Shown piece after piece: positions 27,712 through 36,286 of a DNA stretch of 64,000 bases (positions within the stretch are counted from its first letter, which is position 1; every line of letters starts with the position of its first letter). The translations under genes and the position numbers were made by a program. Source of the DNA: Thioalkalivibrio nitratireducens DSM 14787. GTDB taxonomy: Bacteria > Pseudomonadota > Gammaproteobacteria > Ectothiorhodospirales > Ectothiorhodospiraceae. The DNA lies in contig NC_019902.2 of NCBI RefSeq assembly GCF_000321415.2, forward strand, positions 3,162,001 to 3,226,000. The letters run 5' to 3'. The notes below the pieces were generated by a model. It made no database searches and was not told where the DNA came from. It worked only from the letters and a program-made list of their open reading frames with translations.

Positions 27712-30631
27712 CCTCGGCCTGCTCTACACCGTCGGTGTCTTCTACCTGGCGCTGCTGTTCGGGATCGCGTTTGTCGCCGAACGCAGCCGCACGTTCGGCC
27801 GCATCGCGGGCAACCCGTGGGTCTACACGCTATCGCTGGGCGTGTACGCAACGTCCTGGACGTTCTACGGCAACCTGGGGTTTCTCGAGGACCACGGCTA
27901 CCTGTACCTGACCATCTACCTCGGGGTCACGCTGGCCTTTGCCGCGACACCGTGGCTGCTGCGGCCGATCCTGCAACTCGCCCGCGAACACCAGCTCACC
28001 TCGCTTGCGGATCTGTTCGCGTTCCGGTACCGCAGCACGCTGACCGGGCCGCTGGTCGCGCTGTTCATGCTGACCGGGATCCTTCCGTACATCGCGCTGC
28101 AGATCAAGGCGGTGGCAGAATCGGCCGCGGTCCTCACCGCCGACACGCCGCCGCACCTGCTGGCGCTGACCTTCAGCGCCACCATCGCGCTGTTCGCGAT
28201 CCTGTTCGGCGCCCGCCACATCTCGCCGCGGGAGAAGCATTCGGGGCTGGTCATCGCGATTGCGTTCGAGTCGCTGGTGAAACTCCTGGCGCTGCTGATC
28301 GTTGCCGCCATCGCCCTGTACGCGGTCTTCGGTGGCCTGTCGGGTCTCGACGCCTGGCTCGACCGGCACCCGGAGGCGGTCAGCGCACTGTACGAGCCGG
28401 TCACCGGCGGCGGCTGGTACAGCCTGATGGTGCTCGCCTTTGCCGCCGCCTTCCTGCTGCCGCGGCAGTTCCACATGCTGTTCACCGAGAACATCAATCC
28501 ACAGGCGCTGAACCGGGCGGCCTGGGGATTCCCGCTGTTCCTGCTGTTGCTGAACCTGCCGATGCCGGTGCTGTACTGGGCCGGCCAGGCCGCGGGACTG
28601 ACCGACAATCCCAACTACTACGCGCTGGGGCTCGCGGGCTGGCTCGAGTCTCCGGCCCTCGCGCTGCTGGTCTTCATCGGCGGCGTGTCGGCCGCCAGCG
28701 CGATGATGATCGTGACCACGCTGGCGCTGGCGAACATGGGCATGAACTACCTGTCCCTGCCCGCACGCCTGCGCGAACGCCAGAGCCTGCCGGCAAACCT
28801 GTACCGCAACCTGCTCTGGGGCCGGCGCATCTGGATCGTGCTGATCATCGCGCTGGGCTACGGTTTCTACGGCCTGCTGCAGGTCGTCGAGGGTCTGGCC
28901 CAGCTCGGCCTGATTTCCTTCGCCGCGGTGACCCAGTTCCTCCCCGGACTGATCGGGCTGATGCTGTGGCCGCGGGCAACCCGCGTCGGCTTCCTGCTGG
29001 GGCTCGTTGCCGGCATCACCGGCTGGTTCTTCGCGCTGGTCGCGCCGCTGCTCGCGAACGCCGGAATCTGGGCGTCGGCGCCACGACTCCAGCACGCGAT
29101 GGGCGCCGACGGCCTGGATGTCTGGACCTTCGCCCTGACGCTCAGCGTCGGCACCAACGCGTTGCTGTTCGTGCTCGGATCGATGTGGTCCCGGCCGAAT
29201 CAGCAGGAGATCGAGGCCGGCCAGGCCTGTTGTCCACGCGAGCCGTTCTACACCAGCGTCGACCTGCCTTTGGCCCGGGACGTGCCCGAGATGGAGGCGG
29301 AACTCGCCGCGACACTGGGTACGATGCCCGCCCGTCACGAGATCGAACGCGCACTGGACGACCTCGGCCTGCCGCGCCACACCCGCTCGCGGCGCGATCT
29401 GCAGCGCCTGCGCGAGCGTATCGAACGCAACCTCTCGGGGCTGCTCGGACCGGTGCTGGCGCGGATGATCGTCGACCGCCACCTGCGCCTGGACGCTGCC
29501 GGACGCTCCAGCCTCAGCGAGAGCCTGCGCCGGATCGAGCAGCAGCTGGAGGATGCTCGGCTGCCACTCACCGGGCTGGCGGCGGAACTCGACGCGCTGC
29601 GCCGTTTCCACCGGCAGATCCTGCACGAGTTGCCGTTGGGTGTCTGCAGCGTGACCGCCGGCGGCGAGATCACCGGCTGGAACCACGCGTTGACGCAACT
29701 GACCGGCGTCCCGACCGAGAACGCGGTGGGCCAGGTCGTCGAACGCCTGGAACGCCCCTGGGGCGGGTTGCTGCAGGCCTTTCTCGACAGCGACGACCGG
29801 CAGCTCTACAAACTGAACCTGGAAACCCGCCACGGTCCGCGGCGCCTGAACCTGCACAAGTCCTCGCTGGAGCTCGCGAGCGGACGCCGCGAAGGCCACG
29901 TGATCCTGATCGAGGACGTAACCGCCCGGGTGCAACTGGAGAACGAGGTCGCACACAGCGACCGGCTGGCCTCGATCGGCCGTTTCGCGGCCGGCGTCGC
30001 ACACGAGATCGGCAACCCGCTGGCCGGGATCGCCTCGCTCGCACAGACGCTGCCGCTGGAGGACGACCCCGACGAGATTCGGGACATTGCCGACGACATC
30101 ATCGACCAGACCCGGCGAATCAACGCGATCGTGCAGTCGCTGATCGCGTTCGCCCACTCGGACACACCTCCACGCAGCCGCTTCGAGCCGGTAGATCTCG
30201 ACGACGTGATCTCGGAAGCGATCCGCCTCACCCGGCTGGCCGGGCGCAAGGATCTGCACTATGCGCCAGTCGGGATCCAGGGGCTGTCGGTGGAGGGTGC
30301 ACGCGCCAAGCTGCTGCAGGTGTTCATCAACCTGCTGACCAACGCGGAACAGGCCTCGCCGCCCGGTGCCACGATCCGGATCCGCGCACAGGAGACCGGC
30401 GCCCGGGTGCGGGTCGACATCATGGACCAGGGGCCGGGCATCGAGCCTTCGGCACTGGACCGGCTGTTCGAGCCCTTCTTCACGACCAAGCCCGCCGGAC
30501 AGGGCACCGGGCTCGGGCTGCCGGTCGCCTACAGCATTGTGCAGGACCACGGTGGTAGCCTAATGGCTGCGAACGCACCGGAAGGCGGTGCAATGATGAT
30601 CCTGACACTGCCCCTCGGCAGAAAGGCATGA
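27701..30631 (+). CDS. CbrA/CrbS-type sensor histidine kinase with sodium/solute-symporter domain
   Basis: The 976-residue protein starts with an SLC5-type (SSS) transporter domain of about 12-13 transmembrane helices (residues 1 to about 490). A helical linker follows (about 500-640), then a PAS domain (about 640-745), a HisKA domain with H768 (GVAHEIGNPLAG), and a HATPase with N box LTNAEQ and G motif GQGTGLGLPVA. This is the CbrA/CrbS architecture, which senses small carbon compounds (histidine, acetate or the like) at the inner membrane. The start is GTG at 27701. The response regulator gene overlaps its stop by 4 bases. The symporter and acetyl-CoA synthetase genes downstream suggest it senses acetate or related acids, or the cell's carbon state. 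Confidence 0.93.
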   Translation: MTLSLGLLYTVGVFYLALLFGIAFVAERSRTFGRIAGNPWVYTLSLGVYATSWTFYGNLGFLEDHGYLYLTIYLGVTLAFAATPWLLRPILQLAREHQLTSLADLFAFRYRSTLTGPLVALFMLTGILPYIALQIKAVAESAAVLTADTPPHLLALTFSATIALFAILFGARHISPREKHSGLVIAIAFESLVKLLALLIVAAIALYAVFGGLSGLDAWLDRHPEAVSALYEPVTGGGWYSLMVLAFAAAFLLPRQFHMLFTENINPQALNRAAWGFPLFLLLLNLPMPVLYWAGQAAGLTDNPNYYALGLAGWLESPALALLVFIGGVSAASAMMIVTTLALANMGMNYLSLPARLRERQSLPANLYRNLLWGRRIWIVLIIALGYGFYGLLQVVEGLAQLGLISFAAVTQFLPGLIGLMLWPRATRVGFLLGLVAGITGWFFALVAPLLANAGIWASAPRLQHAMGADGLDVWTFALTLSVGTNALLFVLGSMWSRPNQQEIEAGQACCPREPFYTSVDLPLARDVPEMEAELAATLGTMPARHEIERALDDLGLPRHTRSRRDLQRLRERIERNLSGLLGPVLARMIVDRHLRLDAAGRSSLSESLRRIEQQLEDARLPLTGLAAELDALRRFHRQILHELPLGVCSVTAGGEITGWNHALTQLTGVPTENAVGQVVERLERPWGGLLQAFLDSDDRQLYKLNLETRHGPRRLNLHKSSLELASGRREGHVILIEDVTARVQLENEVAHSDRLASIGRFAAGVAHEIGNPLAGIASLAQTLPLEDDPDEIRDIADDIIDQTRRINAIVQSLIAFAHSDTPPRSRFEPVDLDDVISEAIRLTRLAGRKDLHYAPVGIQGLSVEGARAKLLQVFINLLTNAEQASPPGATIRIRAQETGARVRVDIMDQGPGIEPSALDRLFEPFFTTKPAGQGTGLGLPVAYSIVQDHGGSLMAANAPEGGAMMILTLPLGRKA

Positions 30632-31941
30632 CACGCATCCTCCTGGTCGACGACGAGGCCGCGATCCGCCGGGGTGTGCGGCGCTACCTGGAACACCACG
30701 GGTTCGAGGTCGCACTGGCAGAAGATCTCGGCGCTGCCCGAATCCGCGCCGCGGAGGAACCCTTCGATCTGCTGCTGGCCGACCTGCGCCTGCCCGACGG
30801 CGAGGGCACCACACTGATCGGGGAGTTCCCGAACCTGCCGACGGTGATCATGACCGCCTACGCCTCGGTACCATCGGCGGTGGAGGCGATGAAGTCGGGG
30901 GCGATCGACTATATCGCCAAGCCTTTCGATCACGATGCTCTGCTGCTGACCCTGCGCGCGGCGCTGCGCAGCAGCACCCGCAGGGAGCCGCCTGTGCGCC
31001 CGCCAACGGAGACCGGCCCGGAGCACGGGCTGCTCGGGCACAGCGCGGCGATCGAGACCCTGCGCCAGCAGATTCGCCGGGTCGCGGCGACCCACTCGAC
31101 GGTGCTGATCCGCGGCGAATCGGGTACCGGCAAGGAGGTCGCGGCACGCGCGATCCACGCGCTGAGCCCGCGGGCTGACAAGCCATTCGTCCCGGTGAAC
31201 TGCGCGTCGATTCCGGAGGGACTGGTCGAAGCCGAACTGTTCGGACACGCCCAGGGCGCCTATACCGGCGCGGTCAAGGCGCGAGCCGGTCTGGTCGAGG
31301 CCGCCGACGGCGGCGTGCTGTTCCTCGACGAGATCGGTGAACTCGCGCCCGCCGCCCAGGCCCGGCTGCTGCGGGTGCTGCAGGAGGGCGAGATCCGCCC
31401 GGTCGGCGCAAACCAGGCGCGGCGGGTCGATATCCGGCTGCTGGCCGCGACCCATCGGGACCTCGAGGCGATGATCGAGGCGCAGGCGTTCCGGGCCGAT
31501 CTCTATTACCGCCTGCGGGTGCTGGAAATCCGCATTCCGCCGCTGCGCGAGCGGCTGGAGGATCTGGAGCGGCTGGTTCCACACTGTCTGCGCGAACTGG
31601 AACGGCGCGTCGGCCGCGAGGGGCTGACCCTCAGCGACGACGCCCTCGCGCGCATGCAGGCGTACGACTGGCCGGGCAACGTTCGGGAGCTGAAAAACGC
31701 GCTGGAACGAGCGGCGGTGCTGTCCGAGGACAGCCGGATCGAATGGGAGCATCTCGGGCTCGACAGCCCCGCAGTCCAGCCCGAGGGCCAACCCCGCGGC
31801 GCCAGCCTGAACGATTACTTCCGGCGGTTCGTACTGGAAAACCAGACCCACATGAACGAGACCGAACTCGCCCGCGCCCTGGGGATCAGCCGCAAGACTC
31901 TCTGGGAACGCCGCCAGCGCGAACACCTGCCCAGGCCCTGA
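30628..31941 (+). CDS. NtrC-family sigma-54-dependent response regulator (CbrB/CrbR-like)
   Basis: The 437-residue protein has a receiver domain (residues 1-118) with phosphoacceptor D52 in LLLADLRLP, an AAA+ domain with Walker A GESGTGKE, the sigma-54 contact loop GAYTGA (the tyrosine variant of GAFTGA) and Walker [13 protein letters not shown], and a Fis-type HTH at the end ([20 protein letters not shown]). Enhancer-binding proteins of this kind open sigma-54 promoters using ATP. It overlaps the sensor gene by 4 bases (ATGA). The sigma-54 promoter at 32150, 210 bases downstream, with GTTAC palindromes before it, is its most probable target. Confidence 0.95.
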   Translation: MTRILLVDDEAAIRRGVRRYLEHHGFEVALAEDLGAARIRAAEEPFDLLLADLRLPDGEGTTLIGEFPNLPTVIMTAYASVPSAVEAMKSGAIDYIAKPFDHDALLLTLRAALRSSTRREPPVRPPTETGPEHGLLGHSAAIETLRQQIRRVAATHSTVLIRGESGTGKEVAARAIHALSPRADKPFVPVNCASIPEGLVEAELFGHAQGAYTGAVKARAGLVEAADGGVLFLDEIGELAPAAQARLLRVLQEGEIRPVGANQARRVDIRLLAATHRDLEAMIEAQAFRADLYYRLRVLEIRIPPLRERLEDLERLVPHCLRELERRVGREGLTLSDDALARMQAYDWPGNVRELKNALERAAVLSEDSRIEWEHLGLDSPAVQPEGQPRGASLNDYFRRFVLENQTHMNETELARALGISRKTLWERRQREHLPRP

Positions 31942-32050
31942 GCGCCGCCGCTGAAGGCTGGCTTTGGCGTCCCGGGTAGCGGATTTCGGTACGCGGCCGA
32001 CATCGATGACCCGTGCGCCAAGCCCCCCGCCGCCGCGCCGCAGATCCCGG

Positions 32051-32104
32051 CGTTACGGACCGTAACGTCCTCCCGTTACGCGGCGTAACACGTGCCGCGT
32101 AACG
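32051..32104 (+). promoter_or_regulatory. Upstream activating sequence: two GTTAC-N5-GTAAC palindromes plus a half-site
   Basis: Two perfect palindromes share the same half-sites and spacing: GTTAC-GGACC-GTAAC (32052-32066, extended to 8-base arms CGTTACGG/CCGTAACG) and GTTAC-GCGGC-GTAAC (32075-32089). Their centres are 23 bases apart, about two helical turns, so bound dimers would lie on the same DNA face. A further half-site GTAAC follows at 32099-32103. They lie about 50-100 bases upstream of the sigma-54 promoter, the usual enhancer distance. From memory, CbrB sites in Pseudomonas also use TGTTAC/GTAACA half-sites, but with a longer spacer. Confidence 0.78.
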
Positions 32105-32149
32105 GGCAAGAACACCTGCGCAACCCATTGTTTCAGCTAGCAACATGTC

Positions 32150-32166
32150 TTGGCACGGCCATTGCT
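32150..32166 (+). promoter_or_regulatory. Sigma-54 (RpoN) promoter
   Basis: TTGGCACG-GCCA-TTGCT matches the -24/-12 consensus (TTGGCACG-N4-TTGCW) at every position. GG at 32152-32153 and GC at 32164-32165 have the exact 10-base spacing. Transcription would start around 32177, leaving a leader of about 27 bases before the first DUF294 gene. The upstream palindromes and the NtrC-type activator gene just before it make the assignment strong. Confidence 0.92.
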
Positions 32167-32204
32167 GCTGGTCGCACAATCCCTGCTGACCTGCCAGGCT
32201 GCCC

Positions 32205-34079
32205 ATGTCCGATGCGCTCGACACCACCCGGGAATTCCTGAACGCCCACGCGCCGTTCGACCGGCTCGAACCGGACGCACTGGAGTTCCTGCTGCCGCGC
32301 CTGGAGTCCCGTTTCTACGCCAGCGGCGAGCGCATCACCGACCCCGATGCCGGCCCGGCACGGCGCTTTCACATCATCCGCCAGGGTCGGATCCGCGGGG
32401 AGAATCCCAGCGAGGACGAGCAAGTCTCCGGCAAGGCCTGGGAACTGGTGCCCGGCGAGAGCTTTCCGATCGGCGCGCTGCTCGGACGGCGTCCGGTGCA
32501 TACCGTGCATCGGGCGCTTGAAGACACGCTCTGCCTGGAACTCTCGCTCGAGGACTTCGACCGCCTGCGCGCCCGCTCGCCGGTCTTCAACGATTTCTGC
32601 TCGCGCCGGCTGGCCAGCCTGCTCGACCGACTCCACCAAGGACTGATCGCAGGCCAGCTGGGTCACTCCGGCGCCAGTGGACAGCTGAACACGCCGCTGG
32701 GCGCACGGGTTACCCGCGAGCCGGTCACCTGCAGCCCGGACACCCCGCTGCGCGCTGCGCTGACCACGATGCGCGACCAGAAGGTCGGCTCCATCGTCGC
32801 GGTGGATGGTGAAGGACGACCGCTGGGCATCTTCACGATGACCGACCTGCTCTCGCGGGTGACGCTCGAGGAACGGCCGCTGGATACGCCGCTGCGACAG
32901 GTGATGACACCGGACCCGATCGCCCTTCCGGACTCGGCGTTGGGTTTCGAGGGCATCGAGACCATGGCCGATCACGGCATGAAGCACATCTGCGTGGTCG
33001 CGAACGAACGCCTGGTCGGAGTGCTCGGCGAGCGCGACCTGCTGAGCTCCCACCCGCTGACGCTCGACCGGCTGGTGCGCGGGATCCTTCGTGCCGATGC
33101 CGTGTCCACGATCGCCGACCACCTGCGCGAGATGCCACGCCTGATCGGTGCGGTGATCCACCAGGGCGCCGAGGCCGACCAGATCCTGCGCCTGATCACG
33201 CGCATCAACGACCATGCCACACGGCGCGTGCTGACGCTGCTCCGCTCACGCCACGACATCGCGGACATCGGTTTCACCTGGCTGGCCTTCGGCTCGCAGG
33301 CGCGCGAGGAACAGGCGCTGACGACCGACCAGGACAACGGAATCCTGTTCCGCTGCGAGCCGGGACAAGAGGACGAGACCCGGGAACGCCTGCTGCCGTT
33401 CGCGCAGGGGGCCAACCAGGCGCTGGCGGAATGCGGGTTCGAACTCTGCCCCGGAGACGTGATGGCGGGGAACCCCGAGTGCTGCCTGAGCGGCGCCGAA
33501 TGGGAGCGGCGCTTCAGCCGCTGGATCGATCAGGGGACGCCGGAGCATCTGCTGAAAAGCTCGATCTTCTTCGATCTGCGCGCGATCGACGGCGATTCAG
33601 GTCCGGTGGAGAAGCTGCGCTCCGAGCTGCTGCACAAGACGGCGTTCAACAGCCGCTTCCGGCGCCAGATGGCGGCCAACCAGATGCGATTCCGGCCGCC
33701 GCTGGGGCTGTTCGGCGAGATCCGCAGCGGCTCCGACGGCATCAACGTCAAGCTGCATGGGCTAACGCCGTTCGTCGATGGCGCGCGGGTGATGGCGCTG
33801 GCCGCGGAACTGCCCGCGACCCGTACCCACGAGCGCCTCGACCAGGCGGTGTCGGCCGAGATCCTGCGCGAGGACGACGCCCACGACTACCACGCCGCAC
33901 TGCGCTACCTGCAGATGCTGCGCCTGCGCAGTCAGCAGCAGGCCCTGGCAGAGGGCCGCGAAGGCGGCAACCGCATCCGCCCGGAGGAACTCGGCGCCCT
34001 CGAGGGCCGTGTGCTCAAGGAGGCCTTCCGGCAGGCCCGCAAGCTGCAGGGGCAGCTTGCCGTTCAGTACCAGCTCTGA
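32205..34079 (+). CDS. DUF294 putative nucleotidyltransferase with cNMP-like and CBS domains, copy 1
   Basis: The 624-residue protein has an N-terminal cyclic-nucleotide-binding-like domain (residues about 10-135), two CBS domains (about 160-290), a GlnD-like nucleotidyltransferase domain with the signature FGSQAREEQALTTDQDNGILF (DUF294; the aspartates are the metal ligands), and a C-terminal helical domain (about 470-620). DUF294/GlnD-like proteins are thought to transfer nucleotides to proteins, or to be inactive signal sensors; no substrate is known. It is the first gene behind the sigma-54 promoter. A similar protein (copy 2) flanks the symporter on the other side. It probably couples the carbon or energy state to the transporter, which is inference. 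Confidence 0.88.
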   Translation: MSDALDTTREFLNAHAPFDRLEPDALEFLLPRLESRFYASGERITDPDAGPARRFHIIRQGRIRGENPSEDEQVSGKAWELVPGESFPIGALLGRRPVHTVHRALEDTLCLELSLEDFDRLRARSPVFNDFCSRRLASLLDRLHQGLIAGQLGHSGASGQLNTPLGARVTREPVTCSPDTPLRAALTTMRDQKVGSIVAVDGEGRPLGIFTMTDLLSRVTLEERPLDTPLRQVMTPDPIALPDSALGFEGIETMADHGMKHICVVANERLVGVLGERDLLSSHPLTLDRLVRGILRADAVSTIADHLREMPRLIGAVIHQGAEADQILRLITRINDHATRRVLTLLRSRHDIADIGFTWLAFGSQAREEQALTTDQDNGILFRCEPGQEDETRERLLPFAQGANQALAECGFELCPGDVMAGNPECCLSGAEWERRFSRWIDQGTPEHLLKSSIFFDLRAIDGDSGPVEKLRSELLHKTAFNSRFRRQMAANQMRFRPPLGLFGEIRSGSDGINVKLHGLTPFVDGARVMALAAELPATRTHERLDQAVSAEILREDDAHDYHAALRYLQMLRLRSQQQALAEGREGGNRIRPEELGALEGRVLKEAFRQARKLQGQLAVQYQL

Positions 34080-34127
34080 CCCCGCGTCGGCGGGAACGCT
34101 TTCACCCAAACCCCAAGGAGTAACGCC

Positions 34128-34388
34128 ATGACACAACAGGAAAGCAGGGCCGCCTACTGGCGGGCCAACCTGCGACTGCTGACCATCCTGCTGACCATCT
34201 GGTTCGTAGTGTCCTTCGGCCTCGGCATCCTGCTGTCGCAGCAGTTGAACCACATCAGCCTCGGTGGCTATCCGCTCGGCTTCTGGTTCGCCCAGCAAGG
34301 CTCGATCTACACCTTCATCGTGCTGATTTTCGTTTACGCCTGGCGCATGAGTGTGCTGGACCGCAAGTTCGACGTACACGAGGACTGA
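34128..34388 (+). CDS. DUF4212 small subunit of sodium/solute symporter
   Basis: The 86-residue protein has two transmembrane helices and the signatures AYWRANLRLLTILLTIWFVVSF and GYPLGFWFAQQGSIYTFIVLIFVYAWRM, typical of DUF4212. Such subunits always precede an SSS transporter of the VC_2705 type, which starts 7 bases downstream here. It probably assembles with it in the inner membrane. AAGGAGTAACGCC precedes the ATG. Confidence 0.93.
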   Translation: MTQQESRAAYWRANLRLLTILLTIWFVVSFGLGILLSQQLNHISLGGYPLGFWFAQQGSIYTFIVLIFVYAWRMSVLDRKFDVHED

Positions 34389-34395
34389 GACAGCC

Positions 34396-36171
34396 ATGGA
34401 TCTCAAGACACTGAGTTTGTTGGTCGTCGGTGCGACCTTCGCGATCTACATCGGCATTGCAATCTGGGCCAAGGCGAGCAGCACCAGCGAATTCTACGTG
34501 GCCGGCAAGGGCGTGCCGCCGGTCCTGAACGGCATGGCCACCGCGGCGGACTGGATGTCCGCTGCGAGCTTCATCTCGATGGCCGGCCTGATCGCGTTCC
34601 TCGGCTTCACCGGGGGCGCGTACCTGATGGGCTGGACCGGGGGCTACGTGCTGATGGCGCTGCTGCTGGCCCCCTACCTGCGAAAGTTCGGGAAGTTCAC
34701 GGTGCCCGAGTTCATCGGCGACCGTTTCTACTCGAAAGCCGCACGGATCGTCGCGGTGATCGCGCTGCTGGTGATGTCGATCACCTACGTGATCGGGCAG
34801 ATGCGCGGAGTGGGCATCGCCTTCTCGAACATCCTCGAGGTAAGGCTGGAGTACGGCCTGGTCACCGGCATGGCCGTGGTGTTCATCTACGCGGTGTTCG
34901 GCGGAATGAAGGGCATCACCTACACACAGATCGCGCAATACGTGATCATGATCTTCGCCTACACCGTGCCGGCCGTGTTCATCGCAATCCAGCTGACCGG
35001 AGCGCCACTGCCGCAGATCGGCCTGGGGTCGACGCTTGCGGGCGAGGACACCTACCTGCTGGAGGCACTCGACCGGACGCTGGTGGATCTCGGCTTCGCG
35101 GCCTACACCTCGGTTGCCGGCATGAGCATGCTGAACATGTTCCTGCTGACGCTGGCGCTGATGATCGGCACCGCCGGCCTGCCCCACGTGATCATCCGCT
35201 TCTTCACCGTGCCGCGCGTGCGCGACGCGCGCAAGTCCGCCGGCTGGGCGCTGGTGTTCATCGGCATCCTGTACACCACTGCGCCCGCGGTCGGTGCGAT
35301 GGCGATGTACAACCTGATCAAGACCGTGCAGCCCGGCGAGATCGGGGATCCGCAGGGAAACCTGGTGATCGACGAGCGTCCCGACTGGATGCTGCGCTGG
35401 GAACGCACCGGCCTGCTGGAGTGGGAAGACAAGAACGACGACGGCCGTCTGCAGTACTACAACGACGCCAACCCCGAGTTCGCCGAAATGGCGCGCGAGG
35501 AATTCGGCTGGGAGGGCTCCGAATTCACCCGGATCGACCGCGACATCATGGTGCTCGCGAACCCGCAGATCGCCAACCTGCCAAACTGGGTGATCGCGCT
35601 GGTCGCGGCGGGAGGGATCGCGGCGGCGCTGTCGACCGCTGCGGGCCTGCTGCTGGCGATCGCGTCGGCGATCTCGCATGACCTGCTGAAAGGCGTGTTC
35701 ATGCCGAAGATCTCTGAGAAACGGGAACTCCTCGCGGGACGCGTCGCGATGGGGGCCGCGATCCTGTTCGCGGGCTACCTGGGTCTGAATCCACCCGGCT
35801 TCGCGGCCGAGGTGGTCGCCCTGGCCTTCGGACTTGCCGCGGCGAGCCTGTTCCCGACGCTGATGATGGGGATTTTCGTCAAGCGGATGAACCGCGAAGG
35901 CGCGATCGCCGGAATGCTGGCGGGCCTGATCAGCACCCTGTTGTACATCTTCCTGTACAAGGGCTGGTTCTTCTTCCCCGGCACCAACGTGTTCCCCGAC
36001 ACCGCCGAATACTGGCTGTTCGGCATCAACCCGACCGGCTTCGGTGTGATCGGTGCGGTGCTGAACTTCGTCGTCGCCTACCTGGTGATGAAGGTTACCA
36101 AGGCGCCGCCGGAGCATATCCAGCACCTGGTGGAGGACGTGCGTGTGCCGCGCGTCGGAACGGGTTCGTAA
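34396..36171 (+). CDS. Sodium/solute symporter, VC_2705 type (probable acetate/carboxylate transporter)
   Basis: The 591-residue transporter belongs to the SSS (SLC5) family, with about 13 transmembrane segments. It has the family features GKGVPPVLNGMATAADWMSAASFISMAGLI near the N-terminus, and a large hydrophilic insertion (about residues 310-390, ending DIMVLANPQIANLPNWVIALVA) found in the VC_2705 subgroup. It imports a small carboxylate with sodium. Acetate is the best guess because acetyl-CoA synthetase and a CrbSR-type system are nearby, and because the ActP acetate permease is a relative. The substrate has not been shown from the sequence. A terminator-like hairpin follows the stop. Confidence 0.9.
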   Translation: MDLKTLSLLVVGATFAIYIGIAIWAKASSTSEFYVAGKGVPPVLNGMATAADWMSAASFISMAGLIAFLGFTGGAYLMGWTGGYVLMALLLAPYLRKFGKFTVPEFIGDRFYSKAARIVAVIALLVMSITYVIGQMRGVGIAFSNILEVRLEYGLVTGMAVVFIYAVFGGMKGITYTQIAQYVIMIFAYTVPAVFIAIQLTGAPLPQIGLGSTLAGEDTYLLEALDRTLVDLGFAAYTSVAGMSMLNMFLLTLALMIGTAGLPHVIIRFFTVPRVRDARKSAGWALVFIGILYTTAPAVGAMAMYNLIKTVQPGEIGDPQGNLVIDERPDWMLRWERTGLLEWEDKNDDGRLQYYNDANPEFAEMAREEFGWEGSEFTRIDRDIMVLANPQIANLPNWVIALVAAGGIAAALSTAAGLLLAIASAISHDLLKGVFMPKISEKRELLAGRVAMGAAILFAGYLGLNPPGFAAEVVALAFGLAAASLFPTLMMGIFVKRMNREGAIAGMLAGLISTLLYIFLYKGWFFFPGTNVFPDTAEYWLFGINPTGFGVIGAVLNFVVAYLVMKVTKAPPEHIQHLVEDVRVPRVGTGS

Positions 36172-36186
36172 ACCACCAGCCGTATG

Positions 36187-36212
36187 CCAGGCCCGCCGCT
36201 CGGCGGGCCTGG
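36187..36212 (+). terminator. GC-rich hairpin after the symporter gene
   Basis: Perfect 11-base arms CCAGGCCCGCC and GGCGGGCCTGG with a 4-base loop lie 15 bases after the symporter stop. There is no U-tract, so it may only slow transcription or stabilise the 3' end of the upstream mRNA. Confidence 0.5.
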
Positions 36213-36228
36213 CCCCTGGGCCGGACCG

Positions 36229-36264
36229 AACCGCAAGGGCATGCATGCCATTGCCCTTGCGGTT
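36229..36264. repeat. Perfect 13-base inverted repeat upstream of the second DUF294 gene
   Basis: The arms AACCGCAAGGGCA (36229-36241) and TGCCCTTGCGGTT (36252-36264) are separated by 10 bases. The right arm ends 22 bases before the ATG of the second DUF294 gene. It could be an operator, or an RNA hairpin that controls translation. It bears no resemblance to the GTTAC palindromes upstream of copy 1. Confidence 0.6.
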
Positions 36265-36286
36265 CCATCTGGGGTAAACGGGGAAT

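Noticed and set aside
27830-30550. A 906-codon minus-strand open frame opposite the sensor kinase
   Set aside because: It is antisense to an unambiguous kinase; composition is dominated by Gln/Arg/Asp/Val as expected from reading the complement of GC-rich codons.
34315-36246. A 643-codon minus-strand open frame opposite the symporter
   Set aside because: It mirrors a well-supported SSS transporter and has no family features of its own.
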